A program made the position numbers and the translations under genes. The notes below the pieces were generated by a model. It made no database searches. It was not told where the DNA came from and saw only the letters and a list, made by a program, of their open reading frames with translations. Below, piece after piece: positions 25,562 through 33,968 of a stretch of 64,000 bases of DNA. Each line of letters starts with the position of its first letter. Positions within the stretch are counted from its first letter, which is position 1. The DNA is from Uruburuella testudinis (GTDB taxonomy: Bacteria; Pseudomonadota; Gammaproteobacteria; Burkholderiales; Neisseriaceae). The DNA lies in the NCBI RefSeq assembly GCF_022870865.1, contig NZ_CP091508.1, positions 496,001-560,000 on the forward strand, given 5' to 3'.

Positions 25562-26379
25562 AATGGCTGTTTGCCGTATTGGTGGCGCTCAACGTGATGG
25601 TGTTCGGCGGCATGGTGGCCGGGCGCGTGGCGGAAAAACAAAAAGCCGTGGTCGAGCCTACCGTGCCGTTGGTCAGCGGCACACATGAATTAAGCCTGCC
25701 GCCGCCGCTGTATCACGAACACGCCCCTGCCGCTTCGGCGCCCGATTGGATTCATGCAGAGAGTGCCGAAAATAACAACAGCGGAGCCGAAGCCGAACGT
25801 GAGCAAAAAGCGCAGGAAGAAAAACTGGCGCGCGAAAAAAAAGCCCGTGATGCCCGTGCCGGCGGCTCTTTCGAGCAGGCAGAAACTGCATCCGCACAAT
25901 GCAGCGCCACCGCCGCGGTAACGCTGGATGAAGATGACTACCACCGCATCAAAGGCCTGCTGAACAAATGGCCGCATGCCGCCACCCGCACGGTAGAGCA
26001 GCGCCGTCGGAGTGTGGAAAAAGCCGCCGCCCCGCAAAAAAACTACCGCGTTTTACTGCCCGGCAGCGGTGATGTGATGGCGCAAATGGACAGCCTGGCG
26101 GCAAAAGGTTTCACCGCTTCGCTGTATAACGGCGAGGTCAGCGTGGGCGTGGTGCGCAGCAAATCAGCCGCACAAGTGTTGATGTCGCGGCTGGCCGGCG
26201 CAGGCTTCGGCGGTGCGCATGTGCGCGAGCAGGAAGAGCGCGCTGCCGTTCAAACCGGCAACAGTTTGAGTATCGGCAGAATGCAGGTGTTGTTTATGTC
26301 GGTAGACGATAAAGAAGCCCAAGCCATTCAGGCCATTGTGGGCAAATACGGCAAACTAAACCGCCGCGCCTGCCGTTAA
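25558..26379 (+). CDS. SPOR-domain-like envelope protein
   Basis: A 273-residue protein with one N-terminal membrane segment ([22 protein letters not shown]), a charged coiled-coil linker (about 75-105, [20 protein letters not shown]) and two segments with SPOR-type beta-alpha patterning: about 155-215 ([20 protein letters not shown], ending [14 protein letters not shown]) and the C-terminus. SPOR domains bind peptidoglycan strands stripped of stem peptides at the septum. Its ATG overlaps the birA-coaX TGA (ATGA), completing a three-gene operon. The TAA stop is fused to the start of a Correia-like element (TAATACCCATTC). The domain call is moderate. Confidence 0.7.
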   Translation: MKWLFAVLVALNVMVFGGMVAGRVAEKQKAVVEPTVPLVSGTHELSLPPPLYHEHAPAASAPDWIHAESAENNNSGAEAEREQKAQEEKLAREKKARDARAGGSFEQAETASAQCSATAAVTLDEDDYHRIKGLLNKWPHAATRTVEQRRRSVEKAAAPQKNYRVLLPGSGDVMAQMDSLAAKGFTASLYNGEVSVGVVRSKSAAQVLMSRLAGAGFGGAHVREQEERAAVQTGNSLSIGRMQVLFMSVDDKEAQAIQAIVGKYGKLNRRACR

Positions 26380-26482
26380 TACCCATTCGCCAAAGTTAGG
26401 CGGACAAGGCAGCGAGCTGAAGAGAGTGCGCCTACGGAGCCGGTTGACTGGGCGCTTTAGCGCCTTAGTTTTTTCATGAGTG
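26377..26482. repeat. Correia-like element, copy e
   Basis: It begins TAATACCCATTCGCCAAAG at the stop codon of the SPOR gene, has a diverged core (GACAAGGCAGCGAGCTGAAG) and ends CCTTAGTTTTTTCATGAGTGG. Confidence 0.6.
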
Positions 26483-26586
26483 GAGCCCGCCGCTCATGCT
26501 GTTCACCTGCTGCTCACCATCACCGCCCGCAGCAATGCCGGATTATTTTGGCCGACAGCGCCGTTAAAGTGTTTGCTGATAGATTC

Positions 26587-26626
26587 AGGCCGTCTGAAAA
26601 CGGTGAAGTGCGGTTTCAGACGGCCT
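26587..26626 (+). terminator. Inverted uptake-sequence hairpin
   Basis: AGGCCGTCTGAAAAC and GTTTCAGACGGCCT pair downstream of the SPOR gene and its repeats. From 26627 to 26940 I see no gene or recognisable repeat. Confidence 0.55.
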
Positions 26627-26947
26627 TGCTTGGATAGAGTGGCCGGTAGCGGTTGGTAACGAATATCTAGCGTGGGCTCCGCCCGCGAACTTTCTGTTTG
26701 AGCTATACCCATCCACAAATTGCTTTTTAATCCGCACCCACGTTTTTTTTAATCGGGTTTAAATCAGGGTTGTCAGGTGGCAGCCAAAATTGCTTTTGAA
26801 ACCGCTTTTGTTTAAGTAAAACAATGGGGTGCAGATGATCTTCAGAGGCTGTTCATTCAGTGAGAAAATCTGCCTGTGTTGCGGATGTGGAGGGGGTTGG
26901 TCATGCTGTTTGTGTCGGTTTTTTTGTGTATTCTACGGTATGCGCAC

Positions 26948-26986
26948 AAACACAAACCCGCTGTTTCAGGCAGCGGGTTTGTGTTT
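26948..26986. terminator. Strong hairpin closing the small RNA
   Basis: AAACACAAACCCGCTG and CAGCGGGTTTGTGTTT form a perfect 16-bp stem with a 7-nt loop. On the minus strand the descending arm is U-rich (TTTGTGTTTGTG); on the plus strand it is followed by T5, so it could work in both directions. Confidence 0.8.
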
Positions 26987-27113
26987 TTCGGTTTTGAGTA
27001 TTTGATAAAGGGAACTGTATCTCTCGTATACGCACACTCCGGTAAAAATTGAGATGGGGAACTCGGGTATTGCAGTGTTTAATGGCCCGGCAGCCATGGA
27101 CGACTGGTCGGTA
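26948..27113 (-). ncRNA. Candidate Fur-regulated small RNA, NrrF-like
   Basis: A ~165-nt transcription unit with no convincing ORF. It starts a few bases below the -10 box TATAAT (27125-27120, minus strand), whose -35 TTGATA overlaps a 14/15 match to the Fur core TGATAATNATTATCA (27132-27146). It ends in a hairpin with a perfect 16-bp stem (26948-26986). Size, Fur control and lack of coding fit NrrF, the neisserial iron-responsive RNA that lowers succinate dehydrogenase expression when iron is scarce. The identity is inferred from layout, since I cannot align it to known NrrF. The transcript start is an estimate. Confidence 0.6.
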
Positions 27114-27119
27114 AAAGTG

Positions 27120-27147
27120 ATTATACATAAATAATAATTATTATCAA
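27120..27147 (-). promoter_or_regulatory. Promoter with overlapping Fur box
   Basis: On the minus strand TTGATA (27147-27142), a 16-bp spacer and TATAAT (27125-27120) form a near-consensus promoter. The Fur core, plus-strand TAATAATTATTATCA at 27132-27146, differs from the palindromic consensus at one base and fills the -35 to -10 gap, so iron-loaded Fur would block it. Confidence 0.75.
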
Positions 27148-27244
27148 TACATCTTTTGCGAAATAGTAAAAATAGTTTCTAAGGTTTTGAAATATAAGCA
27201 AGTTAATTTGTTTGAAACGGGTTTCTCTAGCTTGTCAGGGGGCC

Positions 27245-27409
27245 TTGGGGTATTCTGGATGTGTCGATTTATGGTGTATTTTGCTCCTGAAAAAGCCTCT
27301 GCTGCGTTAAAAAGCCTCGCAAGATGTCTAATCTTGCTGCGTTTTTTGCCTGACCCCTGCATTTCCAGGAGCAAAAATCCCCTCATAAACGAATGCTCAG
27401 AACACCCTC
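27245..27409. repeat. Long-hairpin MITE, copy C
   Basis: It runs from TTGGGGTATTCTGG to CTCAGAACACCC, with the shared arms GTGTATTTTGCTCCTGAAAA and TCCAGGAGCAAAAATCC pairing. It lies between the small RNA promoter and tldD; 27410-27614 holds no gene. Confidence 0.8.
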
Positions 27410-27614
27410 GCCGCAGAATCAGCCGCTGTTTTTGAAATCAGCGGCAACGGCGGTGTACAGCCTATCGGTGGCCGCGCGGTTTTTCAGACGGCCTGTTTTC
27501 AATGGGCTTTTTTTGAAACCAAGATCATTGATTGCTGAAATAAGCATTGCTGCTGATGGCTTGTTGATGCCGATAAACAAACTCAATCGGCAAACATTTA
27601 GCGGTTAAATGCCG

Positions 27615-27620
27615 TATAAT
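27615..27620 (+). promoter_or_regulatory. Candidate -10 box of tldD
   Basis: TATAAT lies 37 bp before the chosen tldD ATG. It falls within the longer possible reading frame, which argues against the upstream start. The -35 is weak. Confidence 0.45.
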
Positions 27621-27656
27621 CTGCCTATTACGATTTTATTAAAGCAGCGTATCCTC

Positions 27657-29099
27657 ATGCAGCAAACCTACCGCACCGTGGCGCGCGATCTGCTCGCCGC
27701 CAACCATCTTTCCCCCGAGCTGCTGGCGCAGACCCTGAGTTTGATCGGCCGCCGTCAAGTGGATTATGCCGATATTTATTGCCAGCGCACGGCATTTGAG
27801 AGTTGGCATTTGGAAGAGGGCATTGTGAAATCGGGCAGTTTTCAGATTGACCAAGGTGTAGGCGTGCGTGCCGTGGCCGGTGAAAAAACCGCGTTTGCCT
27901 ATGCCGACAGCCTACATCCCGATTCCATCAAACGCAGCGCCGAAGCCGTGCGTGTGATTGCCGCTGCCGGGCAGTCGGCCGAAGCCAAAGTGGCAGTGCC
28001 GCATTACGGCAAAAACGTGCATGCTGTGGCCAACCCTATTGCCAGCTTGGATTCTGCCGCCAAAGTGGCGCTGCTCAATAAAGTGGAAGCGCTGGCCAAA
28101 GCCGCCGATCCGCGCATTGTGCAAGTGATGGCGGGGCTGACCTGCGAATATGATTTGGTGTATATCGCCCGTTTGGACGGCAAACACAGCGCCGACATCC
28201 GCCCGCTGGTGCGCCTTTCTGTGAGCGTGATTGCCAAGCAGGGCGATCGGCGCGAACAGGGCGGTGCGGGCGGCGGCGGCCGCTTCGATTTGGCTTATTT
28301 CGATGAAAAACGGTTGACCGAATACGTTCAGACGGCCGTGAAACAAGCGCTCACCAATCTCGAATCACGCCCGGCGCCTGCAGGTGCGATGACGGTGGTG
28401 TTGGGCAACGGTTGGCCGGGCGTATTGTTGCATGAAGCCGTCGGCCACGGTTTGGAGGGCGATTTCAACCGTAAGGAAACCAGCGCATTTTCCGGCCGTA
28501 TCGGCGAGCGGGTGGCCGCCAAAGGCGTGACCGTGGTCGATCAGGGCGATATCGAACACCGGCGCGGTTCGCTCAATATCGACGACGAAGGCAACGACAC
28601 CCGCCGCACCGTGTTGATTGAAGACGGCATTCTCACCGGTTATCTGCAAGACGAAACCAACGCCCGCCTGATGGGCACCGCGCCCACGGGCAACGGCCGC
28701 CGCGAAAGCTATTCTTCCGCTCCGATGCCGCGCATGACCAACACCTTTATGGAAAACGGCAGCCACGACCCGGAAGAAATCATCGCATCCATCGATAAAG
28801 GCCTGTATGCGGTAAACTTCGGCGGCGGCCAAGTCGACATTACCAGCGGCAAATTCGTGTTCAGCGCATCCGAAGCGTGGTGGGTGGAAAACGGCAAGCT
28901 GCAATACCCGGTGAAAGGCGCTACCATTATCGGCAACGGGCCCGAAGTGTTGAAACATGTGAGCATGATCGGTAACGACACCGCACTGGATACCGGCGTG
29001 GGCGTGTGCGGCAAAGACGGCCAAAGCGTGCCCGTGGGCGTGGGGCAGCCGACTTTGCGGATTGATGCCGGCCTGACCGTAGGCGGGCGCGAAGTGTAA
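27657..29099 (+). CDS. tldD: Metalloprotease TldD
   Basis: TldD is one half of the TldD/TldE zinc protease that matures or clears unfolded peptides in the cytosol. The 480-residue protein carries the metal site LLHEAVGHGLEGDFNRK (HExxxH), GSLNIDDEGNDTRRTVLIEDG, and the conserved C-terminal block NGPEVLKHVSMIGNDTALDTGVG. The length matches E. coli TldD. I chose the ATG at 27657 (MQQTYRTVARDLL) because a -10 box sits in the preceding bases and the 16 extra residues upstream are not family-like. tldE is not in the window. Its stop reads TAATACCC, like the ends of the Correia-like elements. Confidence 0.94.
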   Translation: MQQTYRTVARDLLAANHLSPELLAQTLSLIGRRQVDYADIYCQRTAFESWHLEEGIVKSGSFQIDQGVGVRAVAGEKTAFAYADSLHPDSIKRSAEAVRVIAAAGQSAEAKVAVPHYGKNVHAVANPIASLDSAAKVALLNKVEALAKAADPRIVQVMAGLTCEYDLVYIARLDGKHSADIRPLVRLSVSVIAKQGDRREQGGAGGGGRFDLAYFDEKRLTEYVQTAVKQALTNLESRPAPAGAMTVVLGNGWPGVLLHEAVGHGLEGDFNRKETSAFSGRIGERVAAKGVTVVDQGDIEHRRGSLNIDDEGNDTRRTVLIEDGILTGYLQDETNARLMGTAPTGNGRRESYSSAPMPRMTNTFMENGSHDPEEIIASIDKGLYAVNFGGGQVDITSGKFVFSASEAWWVENGKLQYPVKGATIIGNGPEVLKHVSMIGNDTALDTGVGVCGKDGQSVPVGVGQPTLRIDAGLTVGGREV

Positions 29100-29165
29100 T
29101 ACCCGTTTGAAACAACCTGACGGCGCAGGCTTGCTGCTTTGTCAGCTTACTTTTGTGAATGGTAT
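29097..29165. repeat. Correia-like element remnant, copy f
   Basis: TAATACCC at the tldD stop and GTCAGCTTACTTTTGTGAATGG at 29138-29160 are the two ends of the element with a short unrelated middle; the Correia-type core is missing. Confidence 0.45.
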
Positions 29166-29181
29166 GATTCTGGAAACAAAC

Positions 29182-29217
29182 AAGGCCGTCTGAAAGCATT
29201 TTCTTTCAGACGGCCTT
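29182..29217 (+). terminator. Uptake-sequence hairpin after tldD
   Basis: AAGGCCGTCTGAAAG and CTTTCAGACGGCCTT form a 15-bp stem with a 6-nt loop. Confidence 0.7.
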
Positions 29218-29258
29218 TGCATGTGCAGGGTTTTCATGAGCAGTACCAACGCTTCTTG

Positions 29259-29424
29259 CTAGGGTGTTCTGACCATTCAGAATGATTCAGATTTTTTGTG
29301 ATAAAAGTACAGATGTCAGGCAAAAAACGCAGCAAGATGCTCATCTTGCTACGTTTTTTAACGCAGCAGATGTGCTTTTAGCGCAAAAAAGATGGTGATA
29401 TATAACACAAGCAGGACACCCTAG
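29259..29424. repeat. Long-hairpin MITE, copy D
   Basis: It is bounded by CTAG on both sides (CTAGGGTGTTCTGACC and GCAGGACACCCTAG). Its left arm is the variant GATTCAGATTTTTTGTGATA also seen in copies F and J. It shares its right CTAG with copy E. Confidence 0.85.
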
Positions 29425-29587
29425 GGTGTCCTGACAATTTGTTTATGAGGGGATTTTTGTTCCTGGAAATGCAGATGCAAGGCAAAAAATGCAGCAAGAT
29501 TGGACATCTTGCGAGACTTTTTAACGCAGCAGATGCGTTTTCAGGGGCAAAAAGCATCCGTAAATCGAATTGTCAGGAAACCCTAAC
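29421..29587. repeat. Long-hairpin MITE, copy E, abutting copy D
   Basis: It begins CTAGGGTGTCCTGACAATTT and ends GAATTGTCAGGAAACCCTA, in the opposite orientation to most copies. Together D and E fill most of 29100-29719, which has no gene. Confidence 0.85.
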
Positions 29588-29664
29588 ACTGTCAGGTTAT
29601 TTTTATCAATAAATATAAATCACGCAAGCCGGTCAGCCACCGGCATGCTGAGCATGCGATATCA

Positions 29665-29704
29665 AAAAACATGCCGTCTGAACACTTTCAGACGGCATGT
29701 TTTT
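29665..29704 (-). terminator. AT-dialect uptake-sequence terminator of the Bax-inhibitor gene
   Basis: AAACATGCCGTCTGAA and TTCAGACGGCATGTTT pair with a 4-nt loop, with A and T runs outside. Both arms are the AT form ATGCCGTCTGAA, unlike nearly all others in the window. It is 16 bp beyond the stop codon. Confidence 0.8.
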
Positions 29705-29719
29705 TACCCTGATCCGGTA

Positions 29720-30415
29720 TCAATCATCGCCGGCCAGCGACAATAAGATATGCAGCAGGCTGCTGAAAATATTGTAAATCGAGATAAACAGGGTTAGCGC
29801 GGCGCTGATGTGGCTGTTTTCGCCGCCGTCAATCACATTGCGGATCTGCCACATAATCAGCAGTGAGCTGAAAATCACAAAACCGGCGGAAATGGTGAGC
29901 GAGAGCACGGGAATCTGTAAAAACATATTCGCTACCACGCCCACCATCAATACCACCACGCCCACCATCAGAAAACGGCCGAGTGCATTCATATCGGCCT
30001 TGGTGCGGCGAGCTACGGCGGCCATGGTAAAGAATACGGCGGCGGTCATGGCGGCAGCGATGCCGACCAGCTGCGGGCCGTTGCTGATGCTCATGCTGTA
30101 TTGCAGCAGCGGGCTGATTAATACGCCCATGCCGAATGTGAACACCATCAGCAAAGCCGCGCCGACATTGCTGTAGCGGTTTTTTTCAATCAAAAAGCAC
30201 ATGCCGTAGAAAAAGACCAGCAGCGCGCCGAACGCCATCCAGCGGTTGCCGAACATGCTGTAAAAGTTGATGCCTGTCTGGCTGCTCAGAAAAGCGCCGG
30301 CGGCGCAGGGGATAAACGATAAACCGAGCAGGCCGTAGGTTTTGCTCAAAACGGTATTTTTCTGAACGGCACCGCTGCCGGCAGGTTGGGTGTAATCATA
30401 AACGTCGCGTTGCAT
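29720..30415 (-). CDS. Bax inhibitor-1/YccA family membrane protein
   Basis: A 231-residue protein with seven hydrophobic helices, beginning MQRDVYDYTQPAGSGAVQKNTVLSKTYGLLGLSF, the usual bacterial BI-1 N-terminus. The C-terminal helix SAALTLFISIYNIFSSLLHILLSLAGDD carries the conserved small/aromatic pattern and ends in acidic residues, as in the family, where they relate to pH-gated calcium leak. E. coli relatives YccA and YbhL interact with FtsH or have unknown roles. It is monocistronic with its own terminator. The family call is firm. Confidence 0.92.
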   Translation of the reverse strand: MQRDVYDYTQPAGSGAVQKNTVLSKTYGLLGLSFIPCAAGAFLSSQTGINFYSMFGNRWMAFGALLVFFYGMCFLIEKNRYSNVGAALLMVFTFGMGVLISPLLQYSMSISNGPQLVGIAAAMTAAVFFTMAAVARRTKADMNALGRFLMVGVVVLMVGVVANMFLQIPVLSLTISAGFVIFSSLLIMWQIRNVIDGGENSHISAALTLFISIYNIFSSLLHILLSLAGDD

Positions 30416-30577
30416 GGCGTTTCTCCGTAAAAGGGGTAGGTTGCGCCGGCAATGCCTTAATGCCCTAAGACAGCCGGAATGTGCTTCAGAAAGCCGATTT
30501 TATCAGCAAAAGAGTGAATGTTGTTGAACATTCTTTTTATTTTTTGAAAGATTGGCGGGATGGGCGGGCGGCGGTGT

Positions 30578-31486
30578 TCAGACGGCCATCCACAACACGC
30601 ACACCCAGCCCAGAATGCTCAAACTCCATTGCGGCAGCAGTTGGTCTAATGCTTGCCAAGATTGGGCTTTGTTAAGCAAAAACAAGTGGCTGAGGGCGAG
30701 CAGCAGCAGAAAAACCTGCAAACCGGCCCGTATCGGCGCGGCAGTTGCCGTTTGCGGCAGCCACAGCCACCACATCAGCGATGCTGCGGCCAGCAGCGCC
30801 GCATGGTAATACTTGGCGCGGGGCAGGCCGAGGCGGGCGGCGATGGTGTATTTGCCTGCCGCCGTATCGCTGCGGATATCGCGCATGTTGTTGAGATTGA
30901 GCACCATGGCACACCACAAGCCCAAAGCCGTGGCCGGCAGCAGCGAGCCAAGATTCAGACGGCCTGTATGCAGGTATTCGCTGCCGAGCACGCCCAGCCA
31001 GCCGAAAAACAGCAACACTGAGGCATCGCCGCCGCCGGAATAGCCGTAGGGTTTGCGGCCGGCGGTGTAGGTGAACGCAGCAATCACGGCCGCGGCACCG
31101 AGCAGCAGCCACAACAGCCACGCTTGCGGGCGGGCGGCTTGAATGGCCGGCAGCGCCACCGCCAGCAGGGTGATGCCGAGCAGGCAGCACAGCAGCGCCG
31201 AGGCGGCCAATGCATAACGCATGGTGCGCAGGCTGATGCGGCCGGCAGCCACCATGCGTTCGGGGCCTTGCCGCAGCGGCGAATCGGCACCGTGGCGGGC
31301 ATCGCCGTAATCGTTGGCAAAATTGCTGAAAATTTGCAGTGCCGCGGCTGTGGCCGTGCTCAGCACCAAAACCGTGCTGTTGAAATGGCCGGCGGTTTTG
31401 GCGAGCAGGCCGCCGCACCACACCGAGGCCGCGGCCAACGGCAAAGTGCGCAACCGGGCGGCGGCAAGCCAGTGTCGGGCAGGCAT
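30578..31486 (-). CDS. menA: UbiA-family prenyltransferase, MenA-like
   Basis: A 302-residue membrane prenyltransferase with about eight to nine helices. The two Asp-rich motifs are NFANDYGDARHGAD (first) and NMRDIRSDTAAGKYTIAARLG (second), matching MenA, which attaches the isoprenoid tail to 1,4-dihydroxy-2-naphthoate. Neisseria mainly use ubiquinone, and no other men gene is in the window, so the acceptor is uncertain. An uptake sequence is embedded in the coding region (near 30955). The start [20 protein letters not shown] fits the family entry. Confidence 0.85.
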   Translation of the reverse strand: MPARHWLAAARLRTLPLAAASVWCGGLLAKTAGHFNSTVLVLSTATAAALQIFSNFANDYGDARHGADSPLRQGPERMVAAGRISLRTMRYALAASALLCCLLGITLLAVALPAIQAARPQAWLLWLLLGAAAVIAAFTYTAGRKPYGYSGGGDASVLLFFGWLGVLGSEYLHTGRLNLGSLLPATALGLWCAMVLNLNNMRDIRSDTAAGKYTIAARLGLPRAKYYHAALLAAASLMWWLWLPQTATAAPIRAGLQVFLLLLALSHLFLLNKAQSWQALDQLLPQWSLSILGWVCVLWMAV

Positions 31487-31622
31487 GATAGGAATATGGT
31501 CGTGGATTGAAAATCGAGATTATACCCGGGCGGTGTGAAGCGGGTTTGATGCAGATAAAATAACAGCCGCCTACAAATCTGCGGCGGCCGCTGTGTTGCC
31601 GGGGTAAAGAAATAGCGCCGGT

Positions 31623-31901
31623 TTAATATTCTTCCTGCTGCGGGGTATAGCCCTGCACGTGGTCGGCACCTTCACCGAAAAAGTAGTTTTCCATCTGTTG
31701 GGCGAGATATTGGCGTGCGCGCGGGTCGGCCAGGCTGAGGCGGTTTTCGTTAATCAGCATGGTTTGGTGGCGGGTCCAGGCTTCCCAAGCTTCTTGAGAC
31801 ACGTTTTCAAAAATACGTTTGCCCAATTCGTTGGGCAGGGGGGCGAATTTCATGCCGGGGGCTTCTTTGCCCAGCTTCACGCAGTGAACCATACGGGTCA
31901 T
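31623..31901 (-). CDS. YggX family Fe(II)-trafficking / oxidative damage protein
   Basis: A 92-residue protein with the family start [17 protein letters not shown], the central [35 protein letters not shown] and the C-terminal [15 protein letters not shown]. YggX proteins protect iron-sulfur enzymes and limit iron-driven damage in enteric bacteria. AAAGGAAACCGCC precedes the ATG. The conserved Cys is present at position 7. It is monocistronic, downstream of an uptake sequence. Confidence 0.93.
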   Translation of the reverse strand: MTRMVHCVKLGKEAPGMKFAPLPNELGKRIFENVSQEAWEAWTRHQTMLINENRLSLADPRARQYLAQQMENYFFGEGADHVQGYTPQQEEY

Positions 31902-31989
31902 GGCGGTTTCCTTTAATTGATGTGGTTGATTCAGACGGCCTTAATTTTAATGGATAGCGGTGGCTTTGTATATCGGCCTTTGGGCTGAG

Positions 31990-32120
31990 TGGGGTATTCT
32001 GACAATTCAGCATGATTCAGATTTTTTGTGATAAAAGCACACCTGCTGCGTTTGTTTGCCCGGTATCTGCATTTCTTAAGAACAACAATCCCCTCATAAA
32101 CGCATGGTCAGGATACTCTA
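31990..32120. repeat. Long-hairpin MITE, copy F (internally deleted)
   Basis: The left end GTGGGGTATTCTGAC and variant arm GATTCAGATTTTTTGTGATA, and the right end CATGGTCAGGATACTCTA, are kept, but about 35 bp of the hairpin tip are missing (GCTGCGTTTGTTTGCCCGG). Confidence 0.75.
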
Positions 32121-32143
32121 ACGTATCTCGGCCGGCAGCGGGG

Positions 32144-33457
32144 TTACAGCGGATACACAAACACTTTCGATTTGCGCCCGCTTTCGTGGTATTCCTGTTG
32201 CCGCTCCGGGGGCAAATCTTCTACCGAGGCCGTCTGAAAGCCGCGCTCGATAAACCATTCGCCGGTGTGGGTAGACAGGGCAAACAGGGTGCGGATGCCG
32301 CGCGCGCGCGCGCTGTCGAGCAAGTGTTCGAGCAGGTATTCGCCATAGCCGCCGTCTTGCGCTTCGGGCGACACCACCAGACAGGCCAGCTCGCCGCGGC
32401 TGCCTGTTTCGAATACTTTCAGCGCCACGCAGCCGTAAATCTGGCGGTCGTGCTCGAGAATAGAAAATTCGCCGATATGGTTTTCAAGGTATTCGCGGCT
32501 GCGGTGCAGCAACACGCCTTGGTCTTCCAGCGGCCGGATGAGGGTGATGATGTCGGGAATGTCGGTGCCTTGCGCCTGGCGGATATTCATAAACGCGCTT
32601 TCGGCCACCGAAGTGCCGGCGCCGTGTCGGGTAAACAGTTCGCGGATCAGGCTGCCGTCTTGGCGGCCGCTGAGAATCTGGGTGCGCTGCACGCGGTTGG
32701 CCACGGCATTGATGGCCGATTGCAACAGGCGGCGCTGGTTGGCTTGGACGCGGTTTTCATCCAGCATGGCGCGGGCTTCTTTGGCTGAGAGGTTGCTGAC
32801 CACGCTGCCTTCTGCATCGAGAATGCCTTCTTGCTCGACCACGTAAATCAGTTTTTCGGCCTGCAAGGCGATGGCGGCGGCTTCGGCGATGTCGCCCATG
32901 CTCAGGTTAAAGGTTTTGCCGCTGAGCGAATGGCCGAGCGGGCTGATGAGCACGAGTGCGCCGTCATTGAGGCGCTGGCGTATGGCTTCGGTGTCGATTT
33001 TGCGGATGCGGCCGGTGTAGCCCATGTCGATGCCGTCAATCACGCCGAGCGGGCGGGCGGAAACGAAATTGCCGCCGGCGATATTCAGCGACTTGCCGCG
33101 TTGGGGAGCTTGGGCGATGCCCATGGAAAGGGCAGCTTCGATGTCTGCACGCAACATGCCGCATGCTTGTTTGGCATGCACCAGCGTGGCTTCATCGGTG
33201 ATGCGGCGGCCGTTGTGATATTGCGGCGTGTGGCCGTCGGTTTCTTCGAGGGCGCTGATTTGGCTGCGCGAGCCGTGCACCACCACTAGCCGTACACCGA
33301 GGCTGGCGAGCAGGTTCAAATCGGCAGCCAGCGTCCGCAGCGCAGCGCCCGACAACAAGCTGCCGGCAATGCCGATAACCAGCGTTTTGCCGCGCAGGTA
33401 GTTGATGTAGGGGGCGGCTTCGCGAAAGTCGCCTACAAAAGAATCGGATGTGTTCAT
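32144..33457 (-). CDS. argA: N-acetylglutamate synthase
   Basis: ArgA makes N-acetylglutamate, the first step of arginine synthesis. The 437-residue protein has an amino-acid-kinase-like N-terminal domain (about 1-285; KTLVIGIAGSLLSG, VRLVVVHGSRSQI, LVLISPLGHSLSGKTFNL), which in relatives binds arginine for feedback, and a GNAT acetyltransferase domain (about 290-437; LACLVVSPEAQDGGYGEYLLEHLLDSARARGI). The ATG at 33455-33457 overlaps the TGA of the upstream zinc-ribbon gene (ATGA), so the two are coupled. An uptake sequence lies within the coding region near 32228. Confidence 0.94.
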   Translation of the reverse strand: MNTSDSFVGDFREAAPYINYLRGKTLVIGIAGSLLSGAALRTLAADLNLLASLGVRLVVVHGSRSQISALEETDGHTPQYHNGRRITDEATLVHAKQACGMLRADIEAALSMGIAQAPQRGKSLNIAGGNFVSARPLGVIDGIDMGYTGRIRKIDTEAIRQRLNDGALVLISPLGHSLSGKTFNLSMGDIAEAAAIALQAEKLIYVVEQEGILDAEGSVVSNLSAKEARAMLDENRVQANQRRLLQSAINAVANRVQRTQILSGRQDGSLIRELFTRHGAGTSVAESAFMNIRQAQGTDIPDIITLIRPLEDQGVLLHRSREYLENHIGEFSILEHDRQIYGCVALKVFETGSRGELACLVVSPEAQDGGYGEYLLEHLLDSARARGIRTLFALSTHTGEWFIERGFQTASVEDLPPERQQEYHESGRKSKVFVYPL

Positions 33458-33849
33458 CTGAGCAGTATCAGGTAAAAGAGCTGCATAATCAATACGGTGA
33501 GCGCCACCAGCGAGGCCAGCGTCCAGTTGAAGCCTGTTTGGGTGGCGGCAGGCGGGGGTGCAGGGGCGGTGCCGGCGGGCGGTATGCCGTCGAGCAGGTC
33601 GGCAATTTCGTTTTTCGACAGCGTTTTGCGGCTGCGCACCTGCGGGCCGATGGTGTGCACCAACTTGGCGTCGGTGATGGCCGGCGGCAGCGCTTCGGGT
33701 GCAGTGTGCGCAGGTGCTTCGGTGATGTGGTTGCGCGCCTGAAACAGCCCTTCGCAGCGGCTGCACACCACGAAACCTTGGGCAACGTTGAGTTGCGCGT
33801 TCTTCACCCAAAGCTGGGTTTGGCAATGCGGGCAAACACTCACAGGCAT
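33454..33849 (-). CDS. Zinc-ribbon protein with one membrane helix
   Basis: A 131-residue protein. The N-terminal MJ0042-type zinc ribbon has two Cys pairs, CPHCQTQLWVKNAQLN and VVCSRCEGLF. A Pro/Ala-rich linker follows, then a C-terminal hydrophobic helix (LASLVALTVLIMQLFYLIL) suggesting inner-membrane attachment. Such proteins are widespread next to varied genes and their role is unknown. Its last four bases overlap the argA start. The upstream region (33850-33897) is short. Confidence 0.8.
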   Translation of the reverse strand: MPVSVCPHCQTQLWVKNAQLNVAQGFVVCSRCEGLFQARNHITEAPAHTAPEALPPAITDAKLVHTIGPQVRSRKTLSKNEIADLLDGIPPAGTAPAPPPAATQTGFNWTLASLVALTVLIMQLFYLILLR

Positions 33850-33897
33850 AATCGGCTCATTGGAATGAAATGTTGATGGAATATGATTGTAGGGTTT

Positions 33898-33932
33898 TTC
33901 AGACGGCCTGTATATGAAAAAGGCCGTCTGAA
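33898..33932 (-). terminator. Inverted uptake-sequence hairpin between pyrE and the zinc-ribbon gene
   Basis: TTCAGACGGCCT and AGGCCGTCTGAA flank an 11-nt loop, 36 bp beyond the pyrE stop codon. Confidence 0.6.
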
Positions 33933-33968
33933 CAAGTTTGGCGCATCAATATCAAATAGATAAACCGC

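Noticed and set aside
29259-29587. Complete insertion sequence downstream of tldD
   Set aside because: The pair of MITEs contains no transposase frame; 330 bp is too short.
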